NCBI RefSeq assembly: GCF_025998535.1
Contig: NZ_AP024233.1
Span: forward strand, 2,426,001 to 2,490,000
Source: Desulfolithobacter dissulfuricans
GTDB taxonomy: Bacteria; Desulfobacterota; Desulfobulbia; Desulfobulbales; Desulfobulbaceae
Direction of reading: 5' to 3'
Length of the DNA: 64,000 nucleotides
The position numbers were made by a program, and so were the translations under genes. The notes beneath the pieces were generated by a model. That model was not told where the DNA came from. It was given only the letters and a program-made list of their open reading frames with translations, and ran no database searches. This document shows positions 16,439-25,416 of this stretch, piece after piece (the stretch's first letter is position 1; every line of letters begins with the position of its first letter).

Positions 16439-18166
16439 TCACTTGTACTGCATCCGGTGGAGCAGCTCATACTCTCCCCGGAGTTCCAGCAGGTCTTCAT
16501 GACTGCCCTCCTCGACGATCCGGCCATCCTTGATGACAATGATACGGTCGGCATTGACAATGGTCGAGAGGCGATGGGCAATGACCACCGTGGTCCGGTT
16601 CTTCATCAGGTTTTCCAGGGCCCGCTGAACATCGCGCTCCGATTCCGTGTCCAGAGCCGAGGTGGCCTCGTCCAGAATGAGGATGGGGGCATTCTTCAAA
16701 ATGGCCCGGGCAATGGAGATGCGCTGACGCTCGCCGCCGGAGAGCCGCATGCCGCTCTCGCCGATCACGGTATCAAACCCGTCGGGAAAATTTTCGATGA
16801 ATTCCAGGGCATGGGCGGCCCGGGCCGCCTCCCGGATCTCCTCCTCACTCCGGTCCAGATCACCATAGGCAATGTTGTTGCGAATGGTATCGTTAAACAG
16901 GATGGTCTGCTGGGTGACCATGGATATCTGGTTTCGGAGCGACTGGAGGGTCACGTCACGGATATCAAGCCCGTCGATGAGAATTCTTCCCTCCGTAACC
17001 TCGAAGAAGCGGGGAATCAGGTTGGTAAGCGTGGTTTTGCCGCTGCCGCTGGGGCCGACAATGGCCAGCACCTCGCCTTTTTTTATCTCCAGGTGGATAT
17101 CGTGGAGGACCTTGTTTTCCGAGTCATATTCAAAAGAGACATGATCAAATGTAATGGCCCTGCGAAACTCCGGCAGCACCGTCGCCCCCGTTCTGTCGGC
17201 GATTTCCGGCCTGACATCCAGAAGCGAAAACACCCGGGAGGCGGCCGCCATGCCCTGCTGGATGGTGGAGTTGATCTTGCTCACACCCTTGACCGGATCA
17301 TAGGCCATGATCAGGGCAGTGAGAAAGGAAAAAAAGGCCCCGGGGGTGGCATTGCCGCTGATCACCTCGCTTCCGCCAAACCAGATGATAAGCGCAATGG
17401 CGATGCCGCCGATGAACTCCATGAGCGGGTGCTGCAGGCTGCGCAGCTTGGCGTCCTGGATAATGACATTGAACAGACGGTACACCTGGTCGCGGAACCG
17501 TTTCCCCTCATACTCCTCCATACCGAAGGCCTTGACAATCCGGTTGCCGGTGATGGTCTCATGGAGGATATTGGACATTCTGGCGGTCTCTTCCTGGGAA
17601 CGTATGGAAAGGCGCCGGAAAAGGCGGCCGAAGAAGACCACCGAGGAAAAGGCCAGCGGCAGGATCAGCAGGGAAAAAAGCGCCAGTTTCCAGTTCATGT
17701 AAAAGATGACCCCAAGCAGGATAATCACCTGAAAGAAATCCCGCAGGATACTGACCATGGCGTTGGACACCGCGCCCTGCATCAGATTGACATCCGAGAT
17801 GACCCGGGAAATCAGGGTGCCGGTGGGCATGGACTGGAAAAAGGAGAGGGGCTGGGTGTGGACGTGTTCAAAGATCCTTATCCGCAGATCGCGGATTATG
17901 GACTGTCCCACCTGCTCCAGGAGAAAATTGTAGAGATAGTAAAACCCTCCTTTGAGAAAAAAAATCGCGACCACGGCAAAGGGGAGCAGATCCAGGTAGA
18001 CCTGATTGCGTTCAATGAAGATCTTGTCCAGCAGGTCGCGCACGAGGTAGGCCTGAGAGCCGGTGAAGACCGCCACCAGGATCATGGCGATCATGGCGAC
18101 AACAAGCTTGTTTTTATAGGGCTTGATAACGTCGTAGAGACGTCTGAGAATTTCTTTGTTTGTCAT
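16439..18166 (-). CDS. msbA: Lipid A/LPS flippase MsbA-type ABC transporter
   Basis: Homodimeric inner-membrane ABC exporter that flips lipid A-core to the periplasmic leaflet. 575 residues, the standard half-transporter length: six membrane segments in about residues 15-300, then an ATPase domain with Walker A GPSGSGKTT, Q-loop region VTQQTILF, signature LSGGERQRI, Walker B ILILDEATSALD and the switch histidine in AHRLST. All ATPase motifs are intact. The position next to glycosyltransferases and an O-antigen ligase supports the lipopolysaccharide role over a drug exporter. Upstream on the same strand is the U32 protein gene, with a 42-base gap. Confidence 0.9.
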   Translation of the reverse strand: MTNKEILRRLYDVIKPYKNKLVVAMIAMILVAVFTGSQAYLVRDLLDKIFIERNQVYLDLLPFAVVAIFFLKGGFYYLYNFLLEQVGQSIIRDLRIRIFEHVHTQPLSFFQSMPTGTLISRVISDVNLMQGAVSNAMVSILRDFFQVIILLGVIFYMNWKLALFSLLILPLAFSSVVFFGRLFRRLSIRSQEETARMSNILHETITGNRIVKAFGMEEYEGKRFRDQVYRLFNVIIQDAKLRSLQHPLMEFIGGIAIALIIWFGGSEVISGNATPGAFFSFLTALIMAYDPVKGVSKINSTIQQGMAAASRVFSLLDVRPEIADRTGATVLPEFRRAITFDHVSFEYDSENKVLHDIHLEIKKGEVLAIVGPSGSGKTTLTNLIPRFFEVTEGRILIDGLDIRDVTLQSLRNQISMVTQQTILFNDTIRNNIAYGDLDRSEEEIREAARAAHALEFIENFPDGFDTVIGESGMRLSGGERQRISIARAILKNAPILILDEATSALDTESERDVQRALENLMKNRTTVVIAHRLSTIVNADRIIVIKDGRIVEEGSHEDLLELRGEYELLHRMQYK

Positions 18167-18208
18167 TTTTTGAACATTACACGTAAAACCTTATGCAGGG
18201 GGGCGCAC

Positions 18209-20446
18209 CTACAGTAAATGGCCGGTGAAATTGCCGCTCAGGGTCGGCTCCATTCGTCCGGTGCCCCGCAGCAGGGTGGCAAAACGGGTTATTTCCCGGT
18301 TGATGGCGCCGCCTGACAGGTCGGCCAGCAGGTAGTCCACCCCCGCTTCCCGCAGCTCGCCCAGCCAGGGCAGCAGGGAAAAGGGCTGAACCGAACGGGT
18401 CACGGTGAGGCCGTCCTGCTGTTCAACCCGGAACCGCTCGTCCATGGGACTTATGCATTGCTGGCCATAGCGAAAATGATCACCATCCAGCCGGGCGGTG
18501 AAAAGCGGAGGCCGGCCATACACTTCCATACCGATACGGACGTTGCCGGGCCCGCTTTTCCTCGCCGCCAGGGCCCGACGAAAATGGACCAGGGCCGCGG
18601 CCATGTTGGCATGATCGGTTTCCAGGGAAAACAGAATGTTCCGCAATCCCAGCTCGGCCATGGCCTGGAGCGCGGCCGAGTTGAGCATGTTAAGCGTATA
18701 GGAACCCGAGAATTTGAGCTGCTCACGGATCTCCTCCGGAAACAGACCCAACTGGGCCACGTGACCAAGCTGAAAACGGGTAAACCCCTCCCGCAGCAGA
18801 TGCTGGACACTCTCCCCATACCACGCCAGTGCATCTTCCATGATGACGGGCGGCAACTCCCAGACAAGCCGACTCTGCGGCTTGCGCAACCGGGCAGTTT
18901 TTTTCAGAAAGTCGATATTTTCCCTGGTCAGGGGTACCAGGATCCGGACCGGCCGGACCGGAAATCGCTGACCCGCATCCCGCAGATGGGCCACCCGGAT
19001 CCACCAGACCTGACCTTTTTTCATACTCTTTTTCCGCCGCTTTTCCCGGTGCTCCCGGGTGCGGGCCCCTTGAGCCGGTTTTTTGTTTTTCTCCACAGCC
19101 CACTGAAGCACCTCCACTATCTCCTCAACCGCAGGTCGGTCCGGTTTTGGCACCGCACCTCCGGCCAGCCGGTACCTGCCCGCGGATCCGGAGGAGCGCA
19201 ACCGTCGTTCCACATCCACCCGGAAGAGGCTGCCCCGGAAACCGCTGTCACTCTTCATTCCCAGGTCCTGGTCGAGAACAAAACGAACCAGCTGGCCCGA
19301 ACCGGCCCGGCGAACGGTTTTCTGGCCCAGACGCATGGTCCGGACCGTGAAGCTCTTGCGTTCCCCGGACTGTTCGTGGTGCAGCCGCAGCCGTTCACCG
19401 GCTCGAACCGGTTCCAGGAGCCGGGCCGTCAGAATGGTGCCCTGGCGACCGGGGCGCAGCGCTTCCAGGCGCTGAACCCTGGCGACCAGTTTGCCGGTAT
19501 TGCCAGACAGGGCCGGGGTCACAGCCTGCTTCGGTTTGGCGGCAAGAAAAAATCCGGGCGAGCGACGCCGGCCCATGGCCTCGTCGAGCAGCCCATGGGC
19601 CTCTTTGAGCACCCGCTGCCGCTCGGATTCGGCCTGGTCCAGGCTGTCGATGACCAGGCGATAGGCCCGCACGGTCTTGCGCACGTATTCGGCCGATTTC
19701 ATCCGCCCCTCGATTTTCAGGCTGGCCACGCCGGCCCGGCGCATCTGCGGCAGCAGATCGATACCACAGAGATCGTTCATGGAAAAGAGATAACCGCCCC
19801 CTTTTTTCTTCTTGCGTCCCTCCTGCCAGCCGTAGCGCCGACGGCAGGGCTGGACGCACTGACCGCGCAGGCTGGATTTTCCGCCATGGAGGCTGGAAAA
19901 AAGACAGAGCCCGGAAAAGGAAAAACACATGGCCCCGTGGATAAAGATTTCAAGCTCTGCTCCGCTCACCCGGCCGATCCGCCTGATCTCGTCCAGGGTA
20001 AGCTCCCGGGCCAGGACCACCCGGGAAAAGCCGAGATCGCGCAGGTAGGCGGCGGTCATGGAGTTATGCACCGACATGAGGGTCGAGGCATGCAGGGGTA
20101 TCTGCGGAAAAAACCGCTGGGCCAACCAGGCAAGGCCGAGATCCTGGACGATGAGCGCATCCGGACGCAGCTGGGCGAAAAGCGACAGGGCCTCCACCGC
20201 CTCCTGCAGTTCATCCTCTCGGACCAGGCTGTTCATGGCAATATGTACATGGCGTCCCCGGTCATGGGCGGCCTGTATCATACCGCCGACCTCGGCAAAG
20301 GAAAAATCCTTTGCCAGGGCCCGGGCATTTAAACCAGGCGCGCCGATATAGACCGCGTCAGCGCCCTCTTCCAGGGCGGCCTCAAAGCTGGCAATACTGC
20401 CGGCCGGAGCCAGCAGCTCTATTTTTTTCAATGGTGTTTGACTCAC
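18209..20446 (-). CDS. U32 family protein (RlhA-like RNA hydroxylation enzyme)
   Basis: 745 residues. The N-terminal half starts KIELLAPAGSIASFEAALEEGADAVYIG, seen here as ELLAPAGS and GADAVYIG, followed by the family signature EIFIHGAMCFSFSGLC and HGGKSSLRGQCVQPCRR, with the cysteines that in U32 proteins hold an Fe-S cluster. The family was once called collagenase-like peptidase; the E. coli members RlhA, TrhP and UbiU/V work in prephenate-dependent RNA hydroxylation or O2-independent ubiquinone synthesis. The long two-part architecture resembles RlhA (23S rRNA C2501 hydroxylation), an assignment by inference. It is 17 bases downstream of the histidine kinase gene, at the end of the purine/pyrR operon. 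Confidence 0.75.
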   Translation of the reverse strand: MSQTPLKKIELLAPAGSIASFEAALEEGADAVYIGAPGLNARALAKDFSFAEVGGMIQAAHDRGRHVHIAMNSLVREDELQEAVEALSLFAQLRPDALIVQDLGLAWLAQRFFPQIPLHASTLMSVHNSMTAAYLRDLGFSRVVLARELTLDEIRRIGRVSGAELEIFIHGAMCFSFSGLCLFSSLHGGKSSLRGQCVQPCRRRYGWQEGRKKKKGGGYLFSMNDLCGIDLLPQMRRAGVASLKIEGRMKSAEYVRKTVRAYRLVIDSLDQAESERQRVLKEAHGLLDEAMGRRRSPGFFLAAKPKQAVTPALSGNTGKLVARVQRLEALRPGRQGTILTARLLEPVRAGERLRLHHEQSGERKSFTVRTMRLGQKTVRRAGSGQLVRFVLDQDLGMKSDSGFRGSLFRVDVERRLRSSGSAGRYRLAGGAVPKPDRPAVEEIVEVLQWAVEKNKKPAQGARTREHREKRRKKSMKKGQVWWIRVAHLRDAGQRFPVRPVRILVPLTRENIDFLKKTARLRKPQSRLVWELPPVIMEDALAWYGESVQHLLREGFTRFQLGHVAQLGLFPEEIREQLKFSGSYTLNMLNSAALQAMAELGLRNILFSLETDHANMAAALVHFRRALAARKSGPGNVRIGMEVYGRPPLFTARLDGDHFRYGQQCISPMDERFRVEQQDGLTVTRSVQPFSLLPWLGELREAGVDYLLADLSGGAINREITRFATLLRGTGRMEPTLSGNFTGHLL

Positions 20447-20463
20447 TGATTATAGTTGGGAAA

Positions 20464-21948
20464 TCAACGGACAGCGTCAACCAGGTCCGTTGGCGGTATG
20501 GTGGATGGGACAGGCAGGATAAAATAAAAATTATTTCCCTCGGGAGTGGGTTCATATCCCACGGTGCCGCCATGCAGCTCGATGACATGACGGATAAAGG
20601 AGAGTCCGTGTCCGGTACCGGGAATACCCTTGCTGTCCCGACCGCGCATGCCATCCTGGAACAGTCTCTTTTGCTCGTCCTCGGGCAGGTGGGGACCGGT
20701 GGTAAAAACATTGAATTTGATGCCCTTCTTGCCCGGTTCGGGAAAATCATCGACCAGTTCCCGCCCATAGGCCATGGCCTTCCTGGGGTGTCCCTCGTGG
20801 TTCACCACCTCCCGGGTATACTTTGCCGCATTGGAAAACAGATTGGCATAGACCTGGGCCAGCAGCCCCACATCCACCAGGACCTGAAATTCCTCCTCAA
20901 GCATGTTGCGTGGTTTTTCCACCGTCACCCTGGCCGCCCTCAACCGGGAAGCATAATGCTCCAGCTGCGGACCGATGATCTCCTTTTCCACGAAACAGCG
21001 CCGGGGCCGCAGGACCAGGTGCCCCCGTTCAAAATGCTCCCGACGGAACAGACTCTCAAGGAACAGGCTGATGTTGGCGTGGTGCTTTACCAGCTCCTGC
21101 TGACAGGCAAGAAAATCACGTTTCACCCGGTCACAGTGCGCAAGCCACCGCTCACAGGCCTCCTCGTCCACCGCTTTGCTGCCGGTCCCGTCGCAGGCCA
21201 GCCGGCGGCCCTCGTCCTTGAGATCATCCAGTTCACCGATCCTCTTGCGCAGCTGGTTGAACAGGTGGCGGAAATACATGTTGGGCACAATGACATTGTG
21301 CTCGATATCCATGACCAGAGTGTTGATGAACTTAAGATGATCGATATTCTGCAGAGCGATCAGCCGGTTATGAAGATTGAACCCGATCCTGTTGGTGTAT
21401 TTCTGAAAAAAAAACCGGTCAGACTCGTCCATGCGTGCCAGTGGTTTCACCTCGTACATGCCGAGAATCCGGCTCCAGCCGCCAGCCCCGCCCGAATCAC
21501 CCCAGAGCGAAGTCTGGCGTTGACCATTGCCGCCATTGACGTCCAGGACATCTTCCGAGCGGCCCAACGGCACCTTGGCATAGATTGGGATCAGGTAAGA
21601 ATCACTGGTCTCGTACGGGATGGATGAGAGATGGATCGGCTCCCGGGCCGGTTCGGGCGGTTTGAGGACACCGCGCCGGGAATCGCAGACCAGTTCCAGG
21701 CGGGAACTGGAGTCACTTATCAGGTACAACCGGCTGACAAACCCGGTCATCTTCAGCGGAACCGCGACGCAGATCCGGTAAAAGTCATCCAGAGAATCGA
21801 ATTCCTGGGCCAGGTCGAAAAAGGCCTTGAGAAAGTCGTTATAACGGCTGCTGAAGTTGTACCTGTCGTAGCTGGCGGATTTTTCCTCTACTCGGCGACA
21901 GATACGCTCGAACTCACGCAGGGAGGATGATTTCTTTCCGGCAGCCAC
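20464..21948 (-). CDS. Soluble sensor histidine kinase
   Basis: 494 residues without membrane segments. Residues 30-200 look like a divergent GAF-type sensor region. His217 in DIEHNVIVPN occupies the position of the phosphoacceptor H-box (H followed by a hydrophobic stretch and P). The C-terminal HATPase domain is recognisable by the N box VYANLFSNAAKYT and the G boxes GRDSKGIPGTGHGLSFI, ending HGGTVGYEPTPEGNNFYF. The phosphoacceptor is atypical, so it may act in a phosphorelay or only as an ATP-binding regulator. No response regulator is adjacent. It starts 9 bases after pyrR, which ties it to nucleotide-metabolism genes for unknown reasons. Confidence 0.75.
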   Translation of the reverse strand: MAAGKKSSSLREFERICRRVEEKSASYDRYNFSSRYNDFLKAFFDLAQEFDSLDDFYRICVAVPLKMTGFVSRLYLISDSSSRLELVCDSRRGVLKPPEPAREPIHLSSIPYETSDSYLIPIYAKVPLGRSEDVLDVNGGNGQRQTSLWGDSGGAGGWSRILGMYEVKPLARMDESDRFFFQKYTNRIGFNLHNRLIALQNIDHLKFINTLVMDIEHNVIVPNMYFRHLFNQLRKRIGELDDLKDEGRRLACDGTGSKAVDEEACERWLAHCDRVKRDFLACQQELVKHHANISLFLESLFRREHFERGHLVLRPRRCFVEKEIIGPQLEHYASRLRAARVTVEKPRNMLEEEFQVLVDVGLLAQVYANLFSNAAKYTREVVNHEGHPRKAMAYGRELVDDFPEPGKKGIKFNVFTTGPHLPEDEQKRLFQDGMRGRDSKGIPGTGHGLSFIRHVIELHGGTVGYEPTPEGNNFYFILPVPSTIPPTDLVDAVR

Positions 21949-21957
21949 AAATATATC

Positions 21958-22494
21958 TCACACTCCGTGCACAACCACTTCGTCGCGATCCGCTTTTTCC
22001 CTGAGCAGCACATCCACCCGCTCGCCCGGTTCCACCCGAACCTCCATGCCCACGTAATCGGGCTGGATGGGCAGCTCCCGTCCTCCGCGATCCACGAGCA
22101 CGGCCAGCTGGATCGTATCCGGCCGACCATAGTCCATGATCGCGTCCATGGCCGCGCGGATGGTCCGGCCGGTGAAAATAACATCGTCAACCAGAATAAC
22201 CCGACGGTTATCCACCAGAAAACCGATGTCGGTCTTGCGGACAATGGGATTTTGCGAGATCAGGCTCCAGTCATCCCGGTACAGGGTGATGTCCAGGCTG
22301 CCCAGTGGCAGATCCCCCTCTTCCATGGCGGTGATCTTTTCATGGATTCTCCGGGCCAGAAACACGCCTCCGGTGTGGATGCCGATGATCGCCAGCTGCT
22401 CCAGACCGTGGTTGCGTTCCAGGAGTTCCATGGAAATCCGGTCCAGGCTCCGGTCGATATCCCGAGCCGTCATGATGGAGCGTGTGCCGTTCAT
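21958..22494 (-). CDS. pyrR: PyrR family uracil phosphoribosyltransferase/regulator
   Basis: 178 residues beginning MNGTRSIMTARDIDRSL. The PRPP-binding loop VILVDDVIFTGRTIR is a clear type I phosphoribosyltransferase motif, and the surrounding LDITLYRDDW and VEPGERVDVLL are typical of PyrR. In Bacillus it binds pyr mRNA to cause attenuation and has uracil phosphoribosyltransferase activity; in proteobacteria the regulatory role is often unproven. The ATG overlaps the purN stop as ATGA. No pyr biosynthetic gene or PyrR-binding leader is visible in the window, so salvage activity is the safer inference. Confidence 0.9.
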   Translation of the reverse strand: MNGTRSIMTARDIDRSLDRISMELLERNHGLEQLAIIGIHTGGVFLARRIHEKITAMEEGDLPLGSLDITLYRDDWSLISQNPIVRKTDIGFLVDNRRVILVDDVIFTGRTIRAAMDAIMDYGRPDTIQLAVLVDRGGRELPIQPDYVGMEVRVEPGERVDVLLREKADRDEVVVHGV

Positions 22495-23072
22495 GCCTTC
22501 ACCCTGTTCCAGAAATAATCCACCCCTTTTTCGTCCACCAGATTGATGGCCTCGGGAAAGGCCTCGCATTCCCTGGCAAACACCTTGGCCGCGATATCGT
22601 CCGGGGTGTCGTCGTCATCAAGCGATACGCATTTCTGCACGACGATAGGGCCCTCGTCGTAGACCTCGTTGGCAAAATGCACAGTGCAGCCACTGACCTT
22701 GCATCCCCGGGCCTTGACCGCCTCGTGGACGTGATGGCCGTAATAGCCGTCGCCACAGAATGAGGGAATGAGCGAGGGATGGATATTGAGCACGTTTTTC
22801 CTGAGATGGTCCGGCGGGATATAGAGTTTCAAGTACCCGGCCAGGGCGATCAGGTCGATATCATAGCGGGCCAGAATTTCGTTGATCGCCTCGTTGTCCG
22901 GAGCGTGAAAGGCTGGGTAGCCATACTTCCTGGCCTTTTCCAGGCCAAGCGCATCTGCCACATTGGAGACAACCACCTGGATTTCGGCCCGCAGAGTCCC
23001 ATCCTGAATCCGCTCATGGAAATTATCCAGGGTCCTGCCGCTACCGGAGAGCAGCACTGCCATTTTCTGCAT
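22491..23072 (-). CDS. purN: Phosphoribosylglycinamide formyltransferase PurN
   Basis: Transfers a formyl group from 10-formyl-tetrahydrofolate (made by Fhs) to GAR in purine synthesis. 193 residues from the ATG at 23072 (MQKMAVLLSGSGRTL). It carries the phosphate loop SGSGRTLDNF, the catalytic NIHPSLIPSF (Asn and His of the active site) and HFANEVYDEGPIV with the catalytic Asp. Length is standard. The stop overlaps the pyrR start by four bases. Upstream on the strand lie the repeat 23181-23374 and the IMP cyclohydrolase gene, so one purine operon has been split by an inserted repeat. Confidence 0.93.
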   Translation of the reverse strand: MQKMAVLLSGSGRTLDNFHERIQDGTLRAEIQVVVSNVADALGLEKARKYGYPAFHAPDNEAINEILARYDIDLIALAGYLKLYIPPDHLRKNVLNIHPSLIPSFCGDGYYGHHVHEAVKARGCKVSGCTVHFANEVYDEGPIVVQKCVSLDDDDTPDDIAAKVFARECEAFPEAINLVDEKGVDYFWNRVKA

Positions 23073-23180
23073 GTTCGCAAAATCTCCCTTGTCAATACTG
23101 ACCAACGACCTGGTTCCTGGAAAGGGTGGTACGGAAAGCACCCCATAACCACCTCCCTTAAGCCGGAACCGGTTACCTGT

Positions 23181-23374
23181 CAGGCCGTTGAAAACCTGCT
23201 GCGCTTGCTAGTGCCTGTCCAGAAATGGTATTTTCGCCCGGTCTCTGCGTTATGCTCAAAAAATAATGCTCGGAATATTACACATATGCCTGCGCTTATT
23301 TTTTTCGCATTCCTTGATCTCGAACAAAAATCCTCATTTCTGGCCAGGCACTCGCTACGTTTTTAAAACGGTCT
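23181..23374. repeat. Second MITE-like family, copy 1
   Basis: Begins CAGGCCGTTGAAAAC and ends ACTCGCTACGTTTTTAAAACGGTCTG, whose outer ends are imperfect inverted repeats. The same ends and the ACTCGCTACGTTTTT block recur at 56401-56568. It fills the gap between purN and the IMP cyclohydrolase gene, so it must be transcribed through if the operon is intact. Confidence 0.65.
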
Positions 23375-23375
23375 G

Positions 23376-23996
23376 CTATTCCCCTGAAAAATAGGGATTC
23401 GTCTCAACGTCAACCTGCTCCAGCCAGCGGGCGATGGCTGTGTCGTAACTGGAGGTCAGCTGGAACACCTTGACCGCCAGCTTGAAGCGAGTCTTCAGGG
23501 TGGTGTTGCCGGTGGCCCTGATCTCGGAGAGCACCTGAGCATAGTCGGCGGGATCGACGATCACGGTCACATCCCGAAAGTTCTTGGCCGAGGCGCGCAG
23601 CAGTGTCGGGCCGCCGATGTCGATGTTTTCAATGGCATCGGCCAGGGTGCAGTCGGGATCGGCCACGGTCTTTTCAAAAGCGTAGAGGTTCACGGCAACG
23701 ATATCAATGGGTTTGATCCCATGCTCGGCGCACTGCTTCTGGTGCTCGGGGTTGTCACGCTGATAAAGGATACCGCCGTGTACCAGGGGATGGAGGGTCT
23801 TGACCCGTCCGTCGAGCATCTCGGGAAAACCGGTGAATTCAGACACATCAGTCACAGAAATACCACTGTCCCGCATCTTTTTGGCCGTGCCACCGGTGGA
23901 GAGGATCTCCACACCCAGTTCGGTCAGCTCCCTGGCAAAATCTTCAATGCCCGATTTGTCCGTCAGGCTGATCAACGCGCGTTCTACCTTCTTCAT
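23376..23996 (-). CDS. purH: Stand-alone IMP cyclohydrolase domain of PurH
   Basis: 206 residues corresponding only to the N-terminal MGS-like IMP cyclohydrolase half of the bifunctional PurH; the C-terminal AICAR transformylase (about 300 residues) is absent. The sequence is clear: [19 protein letters not shown] (first 15 typical residues), [31 protein letters not shown] and [17 protein letters not shown]. The frame ends cleanly at a stop 2 bases from the repeat at 23181-23374, so either the lineage has split the two activities or the repeat insertion truncated the gene. The protein tail (TNPYFSGE) looks natural. The transformylase would have to be elsewhere in the genome. Confidence 0.85.
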   Translation of the reverse strand: MKKVERALISLTDKSGIEDFARELTELGVEILSTGGTAKKMRDSGISVTDVSEFTGFPEMLDGRVKTLHPLVHGGILYQRDNPEHQKQCAEHGIKPIDIVAVNLYAFEKTVADPDCTLADAIENIDIGGPTLLRASAKNFRDVTVIVDPADYAQVLSEIRATGNTTLKTRFKLAVKVFQLTSSYDTAIARWLEQVDVETNPYFSGE

Positions 23997-24017
23997 GGTT
24001 GTATAACTCCTCTTCTC

Positions 24018-24416
24018 CTAATCCTTTCGTAGAAATTGCCGAATCCGCCGCCGTTCCCGCTTGTCGGGACGTTTGGCGGGCCTGGCAGCAGGCGCCCGGA
24101 TGAGTCGGCGCTCTTCGCGCTCCTGTTCCCGACGCTCGAGAGATTCCGGTGTTTCCTCGTACAGGGTCCGGGCGACACTGGCCGGTCCCCGGCGGCCGCT
24201 CAAACCCAGGATATCGACCGTGAACTCAAGCTCACCCCGGCGGATCACCAGCCGGTCACCCACGGCCACCGTCCGGGCCGGCTTGACCCGCTGACCGTTG
24301 AGATGAACGTGACCGCCGCTCACGGCCTTTGCGGCCAGTGATCTGGTCTTGAAAAAGCGGGCGGCCCAGAGCCATTTATCGATCCGTACCTTCTCTTTAT
24401 CTGTTTCCCTTTTCAC
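24018..24416 (-). CDS. hslR: S4-domain RNA-binding protein Hsp15-like
   Basis: 132 residues starting at a GTG (24416) with AGAGGA about six bases upstream. The S4 RNA-binding domain is obvious in VRIDKWLWAARFFKTRS and AAKAVSGGHVHLNGQRVKP, followed by a very basic tail (RRLIRAPAARPAKRPDKRERRRIR). Hsp15 binds free 50S subunits carrying nascent chains and recycles stalled ribosomes. First gene of a minus-strand run continuing with the IMP cyclohydrolase gene 21 bases later. Divergent from folE2. Confidence 0.88.
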   Translation of the reverse strand: MKRETDKEKVRIDKWLWAARFFKTRSLAAKAVSGGHVHLNGQRVKPARTVAVGDRLVIRRGELEFTVDILGLSGRRGPASVARTLYEETPESLERREQEREERRLIRAPAARPAKRPDKRERRRIRQFLRKD

Positions 24417-24543
24417 ACATAATCCTCTGTAAGGTTCCAGAAACAGCAACGTACCATATTTTTTCTGTGGTATCAAACATACCGGACGGGTTCGGTCTGA
24501 AATCCCGGGCCCCGTCACCCGGACAGGCAGAAACAGGGAGGGG

Positions 24544-25344
24544 ATGGTAGTGGATTCAGGTTGTCGTAAAAGAAAAAATGCGGTAAGTCAGGCTCCAGTT
24601 ATGAAACTGCAAAATGTCGGCATAAAAGACTTCACCTGCCCTGTCCGAATCCGGGAGAAGGATGGTACCAGGCAACAGACCGTGGCCACCATCAGCCTCC
24701 AGGCGGCCATGCCACACCGGTTCCGGCAGTCCTGTGTCAGCGTGTTCACCGCGGCCCTGGCCAGGTACCGCAAGGACATGCATGCGAGTATCTTTCCGCA
24801 GCTTCTGGGCGAAGTACGCGATCAGCTCCAGGCCCAGACCGCGGAAATGCGCATGGATTTTCCCTTTTTCATTGCCAAGCGGGCGCCGGTCACCGAGACA
24901 AGCTCTCTCATGGAGTATGACTGCGCCTTCACCGGCCGCACCAACGACAGAAGAGAGGATGAGCTGCTGCTCACGGTCCGGGTGCCTGTGACCACGCTCT
25001 GTCCCTGCTCCAAGGAGATCAGCGAAGCTGGAGCCCATAACCAGCGGGCCGAGGTGACCCTGACCGTGCGGCCGAAAAAATTCATCTGGCTGGAAGAGTT
25101 AATCGAGCTGGTGGAACGATGCGGCTCCTGCGAGCTCTACGCCCTGCTCAAGCGACCGGATGAAAAATATGTGACCGAAGCGGCCTACCACAATCCCATG
25201 TTTGTCGAAGATGTGGTCCGGATGGTCTCCCAGGAAACCATGAAACTGGACGGTATCGACTGGTTTTCCGTCGGGGTGGAAAGTTTCGAATCCATCCACA
25301 AACACAGTGCCTATGCTTATGTGGACTCCGACGACCTGGAGTAA
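24544..25344 (+). CDS. folE2: GTP cyclohydrolase FolE2 (type IB)
   Basis: Converts GTP to 7,8-dihydroneopterin triphosphate, the first step of folate (and queuosine) synthesis. 266 residues. The type IB signature TTLCPCSKEISEAGAHNQR contains the catalytic cysteine region; VGIKDFTCPV and AYAYVDSDD near the ends are also typical. The first ATG at 24544 lies right against AGGGAGG, so a GTG at 24550 may be the true start; the family-like part begins near the ATG at 24601. FolE2 works with Mn or other metals when zinc is short. It supplies folate for Fhs, ThyX and PurN and a precursor for queuosine (queA at 48.8 kb). Confidence 0.93.
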   Translation: MVVDSGCRKRKNAVSQAPVMKLQNVGIKDFTCPVRIREKDGTRQQTVATISLQAAMPHRFRQSCVSVFTAALARYRKDMHASIFPQLLGEVRDQLQAQTAEMRMDFPFFIAKRAPVTETSSLMEYDCAFTGRTNDRREDELLLTVRVPVTTLCPCSKEISEAGAHNQRAEVTLTVRPKKFIWLEELIELVERCGSCELYALLKRPDEKYVTEAAYHNPMFVEDVVRMVSQETMKLDGIDWFSVGVESFESIHKHSAYAYVDSDDLE

Positions 25345-25416
25345 TTCCGGCCAGGGCCGGGAAACAGGGCCCGGTCGGCAAACGATCCCAGGCCCCTTGC
25401 CCCTGGCTTGACCCGT

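Noticed and set aside
16409-18217. 602-codon open frame antisense to msbA
   Set aside because: A shadow of a GC-rich gene: no ribosome-binding site, no family resemblance, and it covers the exact span of a perfect MsbA.
18458-20332. 624-codon open frame antisense to the U32 gene
   Set aside because: Same reason; the minus strand encodes a clear U32 protein.
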